A DNA stretch of 64,000 nucleotides from Rahnella ecdela (GCF_019049625.1 NZ_JAFMOY010000114.1:1-64000), one strand, 5' to 3'; positions 41,865-51,855 are shown, counted from the first letter of the stretch. Made by a program: numbers and translations. The notes: generated by a model from the sequence alone, not told the origin.

Positions 41865-42824
41865 ATGAGAAATTTTATTCTGCGTCGTTTGCTGCAAACC
41901 ATCCCGATGCTGTTCCTCGCTTCACTGCTCATTTTCATGCTGTTTGCCAAAACGCCGGGCGATTTCATCGACGGAAATATCACCCTGACCGCTCAACGCG
42001 CCGCCGAACTTAAAGCGCTCTATGGACTCGATCAACCGCTGCTCAGCCGTTATCTGCATTGGCTGGGCAATCTGCTGCGCGGCGATCTCGGCTTTTCGCT
42101 GCAATATCAGATACCCGTCAGTCAGTTGCTGAATCAGTACATCTGGAACTCCTTCCTGCTCGCCACCATTGCAATGGTGTTGTACTGGGGGATCGCGCTG
42201 GCGGTCGGCATTGTCTCGGCGATGAAACCCTATTCATTGTTTGATCACGTGGTGAGTATTGTGATATTCGCGGCGATGTCCTTTCCGACCTTCTTCCTTT
42301 GTCTGCTGCTGATCAAATGGTTCGCTGTGGACCTGCACTGGTTGCCGGTGGGCGGCATGACCAATACCGGCAGCGATGCAACGGGCTGGGCGTGGGTGAT
42401 GCAGGTGGCTGCGCATTTGGTATTGCCGGTGGTGGCGCTGGTGATGTTGCAGGCAGGCAGCCTGACACGCTATTTCCGCGCCAGCATGCTGGACGTCGTG
42501 CGCATGGATTTCATCCGTACTGCCCGCGCTAAAGGGCTGCGTGAGCGCACAGTCATCCTGAAACATGCGCTGCGAAATGCGCTGTTGCCGATAATCACAT
42601 TGCTAGGGTTTGAGCTGCCGGGGCTGTTTTCCGGGGCGCTGATTACCGAAAAAGTCTTTAACTGGCCGGGAGCAGGGCATATTCACATTGATTCGCTGGC
42701 TGCACGTGATTATCCGGTTCTGATGGGTTTCACGTTGTTTCTGGCGGTGTTAACCATTCTTGGCAACCTGATTGCTGATGTGCTTTATGCGTGGGCTGAT
42801 CCGCGTATTCGTGTGAGGTCGTGA
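41865..42824 (+). CDS. peptide-type ABC transporter permease 1 (DppB-like)
   Basis: This 319-residue inner-membrane permease starts MRNFILRRLLQTIPMLFLAS as DppB-type proteins do. It has YGLDQPLLSRYLHWLGNLLRGDLGFS and the EAA loop DFIRTARAKGLRERTVILKHALRNALLP that docks the ATPases. Six membrane segments are apparent. The ATG at 41865 follows GGGAAA. Its stop shares a base with the next start (TGATG). Confidence 0.88.
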   Translation: MRNFILRRLLQTIPMLFLASLLIFMLFAKTPGDFIDGNITLTAQRAAELKALYGLDQPLLSRYLHWLGNLLRGDLGFSLQYQIPVSQLLNQYIWNSFLLATIAMVLYWGIALAVGIVSAMKPYSLFDHVVSIVIFAAMSFPTFFLCLLLIKWFAVDLHWLPVGGMTNTGSDATGWAWVMQVAAHLVLPVVALVMLQAGSLTRYFRASMLDVVRMDFIRTARAKGLRERTVILKHALRNALLPIITLLGFELPGLFSGALITEKVFNWPGAGHIHIDSLAARDYPVLMGFTLFLAVLTILGNLIADVLYAWADPRIRVRS

Positions 42825-43771
42825 TGTTTGGCTCTTTATTTTCTACTAACCGGCGATTACGTGAAGCACAGATCCCTGCACTGGCACAAGTGACACCGTC
42901 ACCCTGGTTACAGGCCTGGCGTGCTTTACGTCAGAACCGTCTGGCGATGTTCTGCCTCATTTTACTCGTTGTCATGGCGGTCTGGTGCATAGTGGGCCCT
43001 TACTATTCGCCGTGGCGTGATGATGCGACCGACGCGCTGATGATCAACAAAGCACCCAATGTGGAGCACTGGCTGGGCACCGATTTTCTCGGACGTGACG
43101 TGTATACGCGGCTGCTACTGGCCGGTCGCATCTCGCTGATTATCGGCATGCTGACCATGTTGCTTTCCGTGACGCTCGGTTATCTGATGGGGGCAGTATC
43201 CGGTTATGTCGGGGGCATCACCGACAAAATCATCATGCGCTTTGCCGATCTGGTGATGACCATTCCGAGTCTGCCGCTGTTGATCGTGATGGGCGCGATG
43301 CTGTCTGAGCTGGATTTTTCGCCGGATTCCCGTGTGTACATGGTGATCGTCATGCTCAGTCTTCTGGAATGGCCGAAGCTGGCGCGTCTGGTTCGCGGGC
43401 AGATCCTTTCATTGCGCGAGCGTGATTTCATGCTGGCGACAAAAGTGCTCGGCCTGTCGTCGCGCCGCCGTCTGTTCGGGCATTTACTGCCGAATACCGT
43501 ACCCATTCTGGTAGTGATGGCGACGATGGCGGTGGCGAATGCCATTCTCAGTGAATCTGCGCTCAGTTATCTGGGACTAGGTGTGGTACCGCCAACGCCG
43601 TCATGGGGAAATATGATGGATGCCGCCAACAGCCTGATCGACTTCCAGCGCCGACCGTGGTTATGGATGCCGCCGGGCGTGGCGATCTTTATTACGGTAA
43701 TTGCGATTAACGTGCTGGGCGACGGCCTGCGCGATGCGCTCGATCCAAAAATGAAACGGAGCAAAAAATGA
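42824..43771 (+). CDS. peptide-type ABC transporter permease 2 (DppC-like)
   Basis: This 315-residue permease has the DppC-type N-terminal QNRLAMFCLILLVVMAVWCI, the HWLGTDFLGRDVYTRLLLAGR segment and the EAA loop RERDFMLATKVLGLSSRRRLFGHLLPNT. It pairs with the preceding permease to form the channel. The stop overlaps the first ATPase gene by 4 bases. Confidence 0.88.
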   Translation: MFGSLFSTNRRLREAQIPALAQVTPSPWLQAWRALRQNRLAMFCLILLVVMAVWCIVGPYYSPWRDDATDALMINKAPNVEHWLGTDFLGRDVYTRLLLAGRISLIIGMLTMLLSVTLGYLMGAVSGYVGGITDKIIMRFADLVMTIPSLPLLIVMGAMLSELDFSPDSRVYMVIVMLSLLEWPKLARLVRGQILSLRERDFMLATKVLGLSSRRRLFGHLLPNTVPILVVMATMAVANAILSESALSYLGLGVVPPTPSWGNMMDAANSLIDFQRRPWLWMPPGVAIFITVIAINVLGDGLRDALDPKMKRSKK

Positions 43772-44772
43772 CTGAACCCTTGATCCGTTTTAACCAGCTT
43801 TCGCTGTCTTTTGCCAGCGATGAAGGTCGCGTGCGCGCGGTGCAGGATGTCACGTTCGACATTCAGGCCGGGCAGACTGTCGGGGTTGTCGGCGAATCAG
43901 GATGCGGAAAAAGCGTCACGGCGATGTCACTGATGGGGCTGTTGCCGCCACAGGCTGCCCGCATTGATGGCGGAGAAATCCTGTTTCAGGGGCGTGATTT
44001 ACTGAAGCTGCGTTCGTCACAAATGGCCGATTTGCGCGGTAATCAGCTGGCGATGATCTTTCAGGAACCGATGACCGCGCTAAATCCGGTGCTGACGATT
44101 GGTGAACAACTGGTTGAACCGCTGATCCGCCATCGCGGTGAATCACCGAAATCGGCGTGGGCGCATGCAACGCAGATGATTACTGACGTGGGGCTGGCGC
44201 GCGCGGAAAGCCTGATGACCAGTTATCCGCACCAGCTTTCCGGCGGCATGTTGCAGCGCATCATGATTGCGATGGCGCTGAGTTGTAAGCCACAGCTGCT
44301 GATTGCAGACGAACCGACCACCGCGCTCGATGTTACCGTTCAGGCGCAAATCCTGCGTTTGCTGCGTGACCAGGCGCACCAAAACCACATGGCGCTGATG
44401 CTGATCACCCACGATTTAGGCGTGATTGCCCAGATGGCGGATCACGTCGTCGTAATGTACGCCGGTAGAATTGTCGAGCAGGGCGCGACCGCCGATGTGC
44501 TGCGCAATCCGCTGCATCCTTATACTCAGGGGCTGATTGCGTCACGTCCGACCGCGGGTGAACGCCGCCGCCGCTTATATTCCATTCCCGGACAAGTGCC
44601 CAGCCTGGCAGCATTACCGCCTTACTGCGCATTTACCGATCGCTGCTCGCGCGCCACTGACCGTTGCCGCGAAGGGATCCCACCGCTCGAAGGAAAACAC
44701 CGTCAGGCTGCCTGTTTCTACAGCGGATTAACGACGGCGCAAGAGAGTAAAGATACGGAGCTGCAACCATGA
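43768..44772 (+). CDS. peptide-type ABC transporter ATPase 1 (DppD-like)
   Basis: This 334-residue ATPase has Walker [10 protein letters not shown]-loop [13 protein letters not shown], signature [15 protein letters not shown] and Walker [13 protein letters not shown], followed by ITHDLG. The C-terminal oligopeptide-transporter extension has [14 protein letters not shown], a cysteine cluster that holds an iron-sulfur centre in some relatives. It energises the two permeases together with the next gene product, which it overlaps by 4 bases. Confidence 0.9.
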   Translation: MTEPLIRFNQLSLSFASDEGRVRAVQDVTFDIQAGQTVGVVGESGCGKSVTAMSLMGLLPPQAARIDGGEILFQGRDLLKLRSSQMADLRGNQLAMIFQEPMTALNPVLTIGEQLVEPLIRHRGESPKSAWAHATQMITDVGLARAESLMTSYPHQLSGGMLQRIMIAMALSCKPQLLIADEPTTALDVTVQAQILRLLRDQAHQNHMALMLITHDLGVIAQMADHVVVMYAGRIVEQGATADVLRNPLHPYTQGLIASRPTAGERRRRLYSIPGQVPSLAALPPYCAFTDRCSRATDRCREGIPPLEGKHRQAACFYSGLTTAQESKDTELQP

Positions 44773-45734
44773 GTGCGGAATATCTGATTGAAGTCGACGG
44801 GCTGAAAAAATATTTCCCGATCCGCGATGGCGTATTCGGTCAGGAAACCGGCCAGCTGCGCGCCGTGGATGGCGTCAGTTTTAACATCCGCAAAGGCACG
44901 ATTTTTGGTCTGGTCGGGGAATCTGGCAGCGGCAAAACCACGGTAGGACGCACGCTGCTGGGGCTGTATGACAAAACCGCGGGCAGCGTGAAGTTTCGCG
45001 GCGAAGATCTTCATGCCCTCAGGCCTAAACAGCTGAAAGCGTTGCGTCCGAAAATCCAGCTGGTGTTTCAGGATCCCTACAGTTCGCTGAACCCGCGTAT
45101 CCGAGTCGGTGACGCCATCGGCGAGGCGATGCTTGAACATCAGTTATGTTCGCGCGCTGAGCTACGGGAAAAAGTGCTGGAAGTGATGAAAATCTGCGGC
45201 CTTTCGCCGCTGCATTACAACCGCTTCCCGCACGAATTTTCCGGCGGCCAGCGCCAGCGTATTGGCATTGCCCGTGCGCTGATCCTGCAACCGGAATTTA
45301 TCATTGCGGATGAGCCTATTTCCGCGCTGGATGTGTCCATTCAGGCGCAGATCATCAATCTGTTCTCAGATTTGCGTGACGATCACGGCGTGACGTTTTT
45401 GTTTATCTCGCATGATCTGGGCGTCGTGGAACATCTTTGTGATGACGTGGCGGTGATGTATCTCGGTCAGCTGGTGGAAACCGCCAGCCGTGATGTGCTG
45501 TTTGAGCGGCCCTTGCATCCTTACACGCAGGCGTTGCTGGCGGCAGTACCTACGCTCGATCCTGACAGCGAACCGGTGGCGATGGTCAGCGGGGAAATAC
45601 CGGATCCGTCAAAACCACCCGCCGGTTGTCGTTTCCACACCCGCTGCCCGTACGCCCTTGCACGTTGCCGGGCGGAAATTCCGCTGTTACGTGAAGTGGA
45701 AAACGGTCACCGCGTGGCCTGCCACCTTGTATAA
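44769..45734 (+). CDS. peptide-type ABC transporter ATPase 2 (DppF-like)
   Basis: This 321-residue ATPase has Walker [11 protein letters not shown]-loop [13 protein letters not shown], signature [15 protein letters not shown], Walker [13 protein letters not shown] and the C-terminal [14 protein letters not shown] cluster. Last gene of the operon; the convergent LysR gene ends 35 bases beyond. Confidence 0.9.
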   Translation: MSAEYLIEVDGLKKYFPIRDGVFGQETGQLRAVDGVSFNIRKGTIFGLVGESGSGKTTVGRTLLGLYDKTAGSVKFRGEDLHALRPKQLKALRPKIQLVFQDPYSSLNPRIRVGDAIGEAMLEHQLCSRAELREKVLEVMKICGLSPLHYNRFPHEFSGGQRQRIGIARALILQPEFIIADEPISALDVSIQAQIINLFSDLRDDHGVTFLFISHDLGVVEHLCDDVAVMYLGQLVETASRDVLFERPLHPYTQALLAAVPTLDPDSEPVAMVSGEIPDPSKPPAGCRFHTRCPYALARCRAEIPLLREVENGHRVACHLV

Positions 45735-45737
45735 AGA

Positions 45738-45756
45738 AAAGCGGATGTAAATCCGC
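45738..45756 (-). terminator. terminator of the convergent LysR gene
   Basis: GCGGAT (45741-45746) pairs with ATCCGC (45751-45756). The T-rich run (TTTTC) follows on the minus strand only. Confidence 0.6.
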
Positions 45757-45768
45757 ACCCGCCTGTAT

Positions 45769-46692
45769 TCAGTCTTCGAGGATCCGGCGGGCTTCCATCT
45801 GCATTTTCTGCCCGACGCTTTTCGTCACGTCGATCACTTTCTGCGTCGCGGGTGAAAGAAACGCACCTTCCAGCCAGGTGATCCCGACCCGACGCTCCAT
45901 CACTAACTGATCGTTATCAATACGGATCAGCCGCGACAAAAATTCTTCTTCCACCAGAATGTTTTCTGACAAAAAACTCAGCAATCCGCTTTTCGCAATC
46001 AGCCCTGGCACAGATGCCAGCGAACTGATTTCCACTTTTACATCCGGCGGCGAGCAATGATTTTCATAGAACATTTTATCCAGCCACTGGCGCATCGAGA
46101 CAGTTTTCGCCGGTAAGATCCACCCATAACGGCTGAGTTCGCGCAGGCTTGCGGGCTTACCGGCCAGAGGATGGTCGCGTGAGGCTGCCACGATCACCCG
46201 GTCGGCGGTCACCGGTAACTGCACCACCGGGCTGTCGTAATTGACCAGCGGCCCGATGATCACATCGATAGCATGACGTTCCAGCAGGGCAAAAAGCACA
46301 TCGTTCATGCCGATCTGGATTTCTAATTTCATGTTCGGCACCTGCGATTGCAGCATTTTGCAGATTTCAGGCAGCAGGAATTGCGTTGCTGAACCGGAGA
46401 CACCCACGCGCACGATCCCGCCCGCGCCGCTGCTCAGTTCATTCATTATCTCGCCAATTTCCAGATAGGAACTTTGCAACGCCAGACCGCGCTGATAAAG
46501 CACCCGTCCCGCTTCGGTCAGTTCGAGTCCTCGTCCTGCCCGTTTGAACAGTTTTATCTTCAGTTCTTTCTCTAAACGGGTGATAGATTTAGAAAGTGCA
46601 GGCTGAGTTATATTTAAATTTTGTGACGCAAGTCTCAAATTCATTAACTGTGCAGCCGTCACGAAGTAGTCTAAATCTCTGTTATTTAACAT
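45769..46692 (-). CDS. LysR-family transcriptional regulator
   Basis: This 307-residue regulator has the LysR helix-turn-helix LRLASQNLNITQPALSKSITRLEKELKIKLF (residues about 18-50) and a periplasmic-binding-protein-like effector domain (RVGVSGSATQFLLPEI onward). It is divergent from the FAH-family hydrolase gene (start 46851) and convergent with the transporter operon. It most likely controls the hydrolase gene, possibly the transporter as well. The 158-base divergent gap contains no operator I can define with confidence. Confidence 0.85.
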   Translation of the reverse strand: MLNNRDLDYFVTAAQLMNLRLASQNLNITQPALSKSITRLEKELKIKLFKRAGRGLELTEAGRVLYQRGLALQSSYLEIGEIMNELSSGAGGIVRVGVSGSATQFLLPEICKMLQSQVPNMKLEIQIGMNDVLFALLERHAIDVIIGPLVNYDSPVVQLPVTADRVIVAASRDHPLAGKPASLRELSRYGWILPAKTVSMRQWLDKMFYENHCSPPDVKVEISSLASVPGLIAKSGLLSFLSENILVEEEFLSRLIRIDNDQLVMERRVGITWLEGAFLSPATQKVIDVTKSVGQKMQMEARRILED

Positions 46693-46850
46693 GGATTCCT
46701 AAAATTCATCAATTCGGTAATAAAATATAGTAGAAGGCATGAGAGGCAGGGTCAATAATCACGCCGACGTTGCGACAGGCAAGCCGTTTTTGCAACACGA
46801 ATGCCAGCGAATTTACCTGTTTTAAGTAAAATAAGAATCTAAGTGCATCT

Positions 46851-47723
46851 ATGAAAATTGTTAATTTCACCATCAGCAAAGACCACACCAAAAGCTTCGG
46901 CATCTATAAAGAAGAGGGGATTGTCGACGTCGGCAGTCACTCAGGATGCCGCGATATTAACGAATTCATGGCACGCCATTCACTTTCGGAACTGCAGCGC
47001 TACCTTGAGCTGCCAGCGGATCTTCAGCTGAATGACATCAGTTTTCTGCCGGTAATCGACCGTCCGGGAAAAATCTTCGGCGTCGGCATGAACTACGCAG
47101 AAAAACGCAGAGAATTTAACGAAACCAGCGACGCGCCAACGCTGTTTGTCCGTTTTGCAGATTCACAGGTCGGCCACAACGGCACCATCATCAAACCGGC
47201 TTCTTCTGAGCAGTTTGATTATGAAGGCGAACTGGCGATCATTATCGGTCGCACGGGCCGCAATATTTCAGCGGATGACGCGCTCGATTTTGTCGCCGGT
47301 TACAGCTGCTATATGGATGGCTCGGTGCGCGACTGGCAGCATAAATGGTATACCGCCGGGAAAAATTGGCCGTCGACAGGCGCATTCGGTCCGTGGATGG
47401 TAACGCCGGATGAAGTGGGCGACCCGCAAAACCTGAGCATCAAAACCTGGCTGAACGACCGGCTGGTGCAGGACGATACGACTGCCAGTATGATCCACAC
47501 TATCCCGCAGATGATCGCCTATATCAGCACCTTTACTCAGCTTTCACCGGGCGATGTGATCATGACCGGTTCACCGGGTGGCGTCGGTAAGACCCGCGTT
47601 CCGCCGTTGTTCCTGCATGAGAATGACAAGATTGAAGTGGAAATTGAAAATATCGGTCGTCTGACCAATCGGATCCAGAATGCACCGCTGTCTGAGATTT
47701 CGCGTTCTAAGACAGCGGCCTGA
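46851..47723 (+). CDS. fumarylacetoacetate hydrolase (FAH) family protein
   Basis: This 290-residue protein has the FAH-family C-terminal domain: IFGVGMNYAEKRREF, the metal-binding DYEGELAIIIGRTGRNIS, SVRDWQHKWYTAGKNWPSTGAFGPWMVT and GDVIMTGSPGGVGKTRVPP. Members hydrolyse or decarboxylate 2-keto acids and acylpyruvates; the nearest described type acts on 2-keto-3-deoxy sugar acids or ureidoglycolate-like compounds. Neighbouring sugar-acid dehydratase and regulators suit a 2-keto-3-deoxy substrate, but this is inference. Confidence 0.82.
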   Translation: MKIVNFTISKDHTKSFGIYKEEGIVDVGSHSGCRDINEFMARHSLSELQRYLELPADLQLNDISFLPVIDRPGKIFGVGMNYAEKRREFNETSDAPTLFVRFADSQVGHNGTIIKPASSEQFDYEGELAIIIGRTGRNISADDALDFVAGYSCYMDGSVRDWQHKWYTAGKNWPSTGAFGPWMVTPDEVGDPQNLSIKTWLNDRLVQDDTTASMIHTIPQMIAYISTFTQLSPGDVIMTGSPGGVGKTRVPPLFLHENDKIEVEIENIGRLTNRIQNAPLSEISRSKTAA

Positions 47724-47731
47724 TATAAACC

Positions 47732-49147
47732 TCAGCGCGTCTGATTAACCAGAGGCACCGTTTGTTCGGTGCCTTTATTTTTGACGACCATCAGATACGT
47801 CAGCGTAAATGACAGCCCCAGCGAAAGCACCACACCCATCACAATGTAGATGAAATACGGGCCGATATAGGCGGGCAGGCTGAAAATGCTCGACAGAATA
47901 TAGCCGTACAACCGCACCCCGAAGAACGCGATAAACGCAGACGCCACAGAACTACTGATGGTGGTGGCGATAAATGCTTTTTTGTAGCGAGTCAGCACGC
48001 CGAACAGCGCCGGTTCAGTGATCCCCAGCAGGCCGGAAATCGCCGCAGACAGCACCACGGATTTCTGCTCGCGGGTTTTGACATGGAAGTAAATCGCAAA
48101 CGTCGAACCGGCTATCGCCATGTTAGCCATAAACATCATCGGCATCAGCATGTCCCATCCCTGATCGGTAAAGTTCTGCAATGCAATCGGTGTCATCGCG
48201 TGGTGCATACCGGTGAGGATCGCCACCGGGCGGATCGCGCCGACAATAAATCCGGCAAATACCGCAGACACGTCAAACAATCCCTGAATGCCAAACGCCA
48301 GCAGTTTACCGAGATAAATTCCCGCCGGACCAATCAGCGTCAGCGAAACCAGCGCGGCGATAAATAAGGTCAGCGTTGGCGTAAAGACGGTTTTCAGCAC
48401 GTCCGGCATGAATCTATCTACCCAGCGGTGGATGTAACTCAGCGCCAGCACCGAGAAAATCACCGGAATGACGCTGGCCGAATAGTTGAAAACAGACACC
48501 GGCAGTACTTGCATAAAATACAACACGTCAGGCGCACCGGCCGTATGGCTGGCGAGCGCTTTCGCGGCGTCCATCAGCGTCGGGTACATCAGACAGGCAG
48601 CAACGGCTGCGGCCAGATATTCATTGGTTTTGAAGATTTTCGCCGCAGAAACCGCGAGGAAAAACGGCAGGAAGTAAAACACACCGCTGGCGATAAGATC
48701 GATGATCATCACCGTATCACTGTTGGGGGAAATCACTTTCAGGGCGATCAATCCTGCCAGCAGGCCTTTGATCATCCCCGCCCCTGCAATGGCCGGAACG
48801 ATCGGGCCGAACACGCCGGAAACCGTATCCATGAACATCGAGATCAGACTTTTACGTCCTTTTGTGGAGACATTTCCTGTTGATGCCGCTGCGCTATCAG
48901 TGATCGGATCCAGTTGAGACACGATGGCCTCGTACCAGATATTCACTTTCGGACCGATGATGATCTGCACCTGGTCACTCTGACTTTGCGCGCCGAGTAC
49001 GCCGGGCAGATTTTTAATTTCTTCCCAGGCCACTATATTTTCGTCACGCAAATCAAAACGAAGACGGGTCATACAATGCCAGACTTTATTAATATTACCT
49101 GCACCACCGACCAGCTTAATGACCGACTGCATTATTTCTGTATTCAC
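47732..49147 (-). CDS. PTS transporter, fused EIIB and EIIC domains
   Basis: This protein of about 471 residues has an N-terminal EIIB domain with the phosphorylated cysteine in WHCMTRLRFDLRDE. A linker follows, then an EIIC domain of about ten membrane segments (MDTVSGVFGPIVPAIAGAGMIKGLLA and AVILTGMHH-like VAILTGMHHAM). This is the beta-glucoside/sucrose/trehalose superfamily. No EIIA is fused or adjacent, so it would borrow one such as Crr. I choose the GTG at 49147 (just after a GGGG) because EIIB similarity starts there; the frame extends to 49225 without a ribosome site. The sugar is unknown. Confidence 0.8.
   Translation of the reverse strand: MNTEIMQSVIKLVGGAGNINKVWHCMTRLRFDLRDENIVAWEEIKNLPGVLGAQSQSDQVQIIIGPKVNIWYEAIVSQLDPITDSAAASTGNVSTKGRKSLISMFMDTVSGVFGPIVPAIAGAGMIKGLLAGLIALKVISPNSDTVMIIDLIASGVFYFLPFFLAVSAAKIFKTNEYLAAAVAACLMYPTLMDAAKALASHTAGAPDVLYFMQVLPVSVFNYSASVIPVIFSVLALSYIHRWVDRFMPDVLKTVFTPTLTLFIAALVSLTLIGPAGIYLGKLLAFGIQGLFDVSAVFAGFIVGAIRPVAILTGMHHAMTPIALQNFTDQGWDMLMPMMFMANMAIAGSTFAIYFHVKTREQKSVVLSAAISGLLGITEPALFGVLTRYKKAFIATTISSSVASAFIAFFGVRLYGYILSSIFSLPAYIGPYFIYIVMGVVLSLGLSFTLTYLMVVKNKGTEQTVPLVNQTR
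47754..47782 (+). terminator. terminator of the FAH-family gene
   Basis: GGCACCG (47754-47760) pairs with CGGTGCC (47767-47773), followed by TTTATTTTTG on the plus strand. It lies inside the 3' end of the convergent EIIBC gene. Confidence 0.7.
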
Positions 49148-49271
49148 CCTGAACCCCGCGACGAAAATTGAATTTTTCTTTATTTGAATGACTGGGAGTG
49201 TAATGAGGGCGGTTTTCAAAAACAAACCAATAAAACAGGATCTCCATCACAAAACTTCATTGCAAGGCGCT

Positions 49272-49348
49272 AATTTAGCGGGTCATCGCTAAATTGGTCT
49301 GTTTTTAACTGCTAATCAGGCGTGCTTTTATACCAAAATAAAAGCCTG
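49272..49348. promoter_or_regulatory. two inverted repeats between EIIBC and the dehydratase gene
   Basis: AATTTAGCG (49272-49280) is exactly inverted at 49287-49295. GCTTTTAT (49324-49331) is exactly inverted at 49338-49345, extended by CAGG/CCTG. Both lie in the divergent region and may be operator sites of the GntR-family regulator at 50662-51372 or RNA hairpins. Confidence 0.45.
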
Positions 49349-49456
49349 AATTTTAGGTTTACAAGCAGGATGAAAATACGGTGAAATAACCCCAATACGA
49401 ATATTCCCGCCGCCTTTTTTGTGAAAAGGGATCACGGTTTTTATTAAGGATTTATC

Positions 49457-50656
49457 ATGCAGCCTGTGCTGATTACGAATATCGAATGCCAGATTACACG
49501 CCCCGATCGTCATAATTTAGTGGTAGTCAGAATTGAAACTGACCGTGGCGTTTTCGGGTTGGGCTGCGCGACGTTCCAGCAGCGCCCGTTGGCCGTCAAA
49601 CTGATGGTAGATGAATATCTCAAACAGCTGCTGATGGGGCGCGATGCCAATCACATCGAAGACTTGTGGCAGATGATGATGGTGAATGCTTACTGGCGAA
49701 ACGGGCCGGTGATCAACAACGCTATCGCGGGCATCGATATGGCGCTGTGGGATATCAAAGGCAAGCTGGCGAATATGCCGCTGTATCACCTGTTCGGCGG
49801 TAAATCTAAAGATGCGGTAACGGCGTACAGTCATGCAGCGGGCGAAACGCTCGAAGAACTGTACGGCGAAGTGGACCGTTTACTGGGCGAAGGTTATCGC
49901 CATATCCGCTGCCAGCTGGGCTTTTACGGCGGCAATGCGCAGGATTTTCACAGCACACGCGAACCGACATCGGGCGCGTATTACGATCAGGATCAGTACA
50001 TCGACAACACGCTGGCGATGTTCAAAGCGTTGCGTGAAAAATACGGCAATCAGTTCCATATTCTGCACGACGTGCACGAACGGCTGTTCCCGCAACAGGC
50101 GGTGCAGTTCGCTAAAGCGGTGGAACAGTATAGGCCTTACTTTATTGAAGACATTCTGCCGCCGGATCAGAACGAGTGGCTGGCGCAGATCCGCAGTCAG
50201 ACCGCCGTTCCGCTGGCGACCGGCGAGTTATTTAATAATCCTGCAGAATGGAAAGATCTGATCATTAACCGACGGATCGACTTCATCCGCTGCCACGTTT
50301 CGCAAATCGGCGGTATTACACCGGCATTAAAACTGGCGCATTTCTGCCAGAGTTTTGGTGTGCGTCTGGCCTGGCATTGCCCGCCGGACATGACGCCGAT
50401 TGGTGCAGCGGTAAATACACATCTGAATATTCATCTGCACAATGCGGCTATTCAGGAATTTGTGGCGTATCCGGCCAACACGCAACAGGTCTTCCCCGGC
50501 GCGCAGAAGCCTGAGAACGGCTATTTTTATCCGGGTGAAGAAGCAGGGATTGGCGTGGGCTTTAACAGTCAGATAGCGGAAGAGTTTCCGGTGGTTTACC
50601 GGCCGCATGAATGGACGCAAAGCCGCCTGCCGGATGGCGTGATCCACACGCCGTAA
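49457..50656 (+). CDS. enolase-superfamily sugar-acid dehydratase (RspA/ManD type)
   Basis: This 399-residue member of the mannonate-dehydratase subgroup of the enolase superfamily has [12 protein letters not shown] (metal Asp and catalytic His), FIEDILPPD (metal Glu), [12 protein letters not shown] (metal Glu) and [13 protein letters not shown] (His). It also has the long loop [20 protein letters not shown] typical of ManD/RspA. It should dehydrate D-mannonate or D-gluconate, though several members have very low activity and a suspected regulatory or alternative role. AAGGAT precedes the ATG. It is divergent from the EIIBC gene. Confidence 0.85.
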   Translation: MQPVLITNIECQITRPDRHNLVVVRIETDRGVFGLGCATFQQRPLAVKLMVDEYLKQLLMGRDANHIEDLWQMMMVNAYWRNGPVINNAIAGIDMALWDIKGKLANMPLYHLFGGKSKDAVTAYSHAAGETLEELYGEVDRLLGEGYRHIRCQLGFYGGNAQDFHSTREPTSGAYYDQDQYIDNTLAMFKALREKYGNQFHILHDVHERLFPQQAVQFAKAVEQYRPYFIEDILPPDQNEWLAQIRSQTAVPLATGELFNNPAEWKDLIINRRIDFIRCHVSQIGGITPALKLAHFCQSFGVRLAWHCPPDMTPIGAAVNTHLNIHLHNAAIQEFVAYPANTQQVFPGAQKPENGYFYPGEEAGIGVGFNSQIAEEFPVVYRPHEWTQSRLPDGVIHTP

Positions 50657-50661
50657 CGCGC

Positions 50662-51372
50662 TTACGTCTGGCGGAAAGCCAGATTGTCCTGATTAAACGG
50701 GATGACGTAGGTGCAGGAATAGTCGATATCGACAATATCGCTGAACGCATAAACCTTGCCGCCCTGCAAAATACCTCTGTTGGTGATATGCATGGCGGCG
50801 ATGCCTTTTTTGCAGCCGAGCGTTTGCGCCTGTTCTTTATTGATCGTGACGGCCTGATAACGGGTGAGGGAATGCGAAATCGCATAGCCTTTGCTCAGCA
50901 CATATTGCTGGATGGAATGCTCAATGGTTTTCTGATTCAGATCGGCAAACACTTCTGCAGGCATTCGGGAATATTCAATTTGCACATTGCGCAGGTTAAT
51001 CCGCCGTAAACGGGTGAACGCCCAGATAAAATCGTCGGCGCTTAAACCGAACACTTGTTGTTCCTCCTTATCTGGTCGCCGCTTGTGTAATTCCAGCATT
51101 TTGAAACTGATTTCAGCGAATTTCTTCTCAGTCACCGAATTGTAGATCAGCGGATTACTGCTGACACCCGTATTAATGTATATGCCGGACCCCTGCACGA
51201 TATGCACCGCACCGATACTCACCAGTTTTTCCAGCGCCTTGCGCACCGTGAACCGCGAAACCCCATATTCTTCCGCCAGCTGGCGCTCCGGCGGCAACTT
51301 TTCCGGCAGCGATCCGCTGTTCTGGTAAATCTTGCTCAGTAAATCCTGTGCGATAAATTCGCTTTTTTTCAT
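50662..51372 (-). CDS. GntR-family regulator with UTRA domain
   Basis: This 236-residue regulator of the HutC type has a winged helix at residues about 5-70 (LPEKLPPERQLAEEYGVSRFTVRKALEKLVS) and a UTRA ligand domain from about 85 (FAEISFKMLELHKRRPDKEE). Convergent with the dehydratase gene, ending 6 bases from it. It probably controls the dehydratase and the EIIBC gene in response to a sugar phosphate. The partner operators would be the inverted repeats at 49272-49348. Confidence 0.85.
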   Translation of the reverse strand: MKKSEFIAQDLLSKIYQNSGSLPEKLPPERQLAEEYGVSRFTVRKALEKLVSIGAVHIVQGSGIYINTGVSSNPLIYNSVTEKKFAEISFKMLELHKRRPDKEEQQVFGLSADDFIWAFTRLRRINLRNVQIEYSRMPAEVFADLNQKTIEHSIQQYVLSKGYAISHSLTRYQAVTINKEQAQTLGCKKGIAAMHITNRGILQGGKVYAFSDIVDIDYSCTYVIPFNQDNLAFRQT

Positions 51373-51430
51373 GGGGTTTCATCCGTGCGTGAAAGAGCTA
51401 TTTGAGCATGACGGGCGGCAGTGGGCAAAT

Positions 51431-51530
51431 TACAGCGTTTAAGCTGTATTGAGCGTTAACAGCTTTTAGGCTGTATTTTACTTTTACAGCCTTTAGGGTG
51501 TAATGTAACAAATACAGCCTATAATCTGTA
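51431..51530. promoter_or_regulatory. four tandem HipB-type palindromic operators
   Basis: 18-bp palindromes TACAGC-N6-GCTGTA occur at 51431-51448, 51458-51475, 51485-51502 and 51513-51530 (the last two with one or two mismatches in the right arm). Start-to-start spacing is 27, 27 and 28 bases. Classical hipBA operators are likewise four in number, but with a different sequence. Confidence 0.8.
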
Positions 51531-51558
51531 TAAGACCCCTGATACCAGAGCCGAAATA

Positions 51559-51855
51559 ATGAATACAGTCTATCCGTTAAAAACCCTTAACCAGCTACGC
51601 CCGCTACTGGTGGGGTTCCGTAAAGAAAAAGGTCTGACGCAAAAGGATGTGTCAGAAAAACTGGGAGTGACTCAGCAGACATATGCCCGGCTGGAGGCGA
51701 ACCCTGCTGCTGCCAGCCTTGACCGGCTGTTTAGAGTATTTAATGTGTTAGGTATTGAGATGGTGTTTTCTTCACAATCCGATCCTGAAAAACCCTCTAT
51801 GGAGGAAAATAAGCCGGATTATTTAAGTACGCCCGCCAGAAAGGAACAATGGTGA
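51559..51855 (+). CDS. hipB: HipB antitoxin/repressor of HipBA
   Basis: This 98-residue protein has an XRE-type helix-turn-helix (FRKEKGLTQKDVSEKLGVTQQTYARLEANP, residues about 22-52). The C-terminal strand/tail IEMVFSSQSDPEKP resembles E. coli HipB (the tail that is removed by Lon). It neutralises HipA and represses the operon by binding the four palindromes upstream. It lies 4 bases from hipA. Confidence 0.87.
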   Translation: MNTVYPLKTLNQLRPLLVGFRKEKGLTQKDVSEKLGVTQQTYARLEANPAAASLDRLFRVFNVLGIEMVFSSQSDPEKPSMEENKPDYLSTPARKEQW

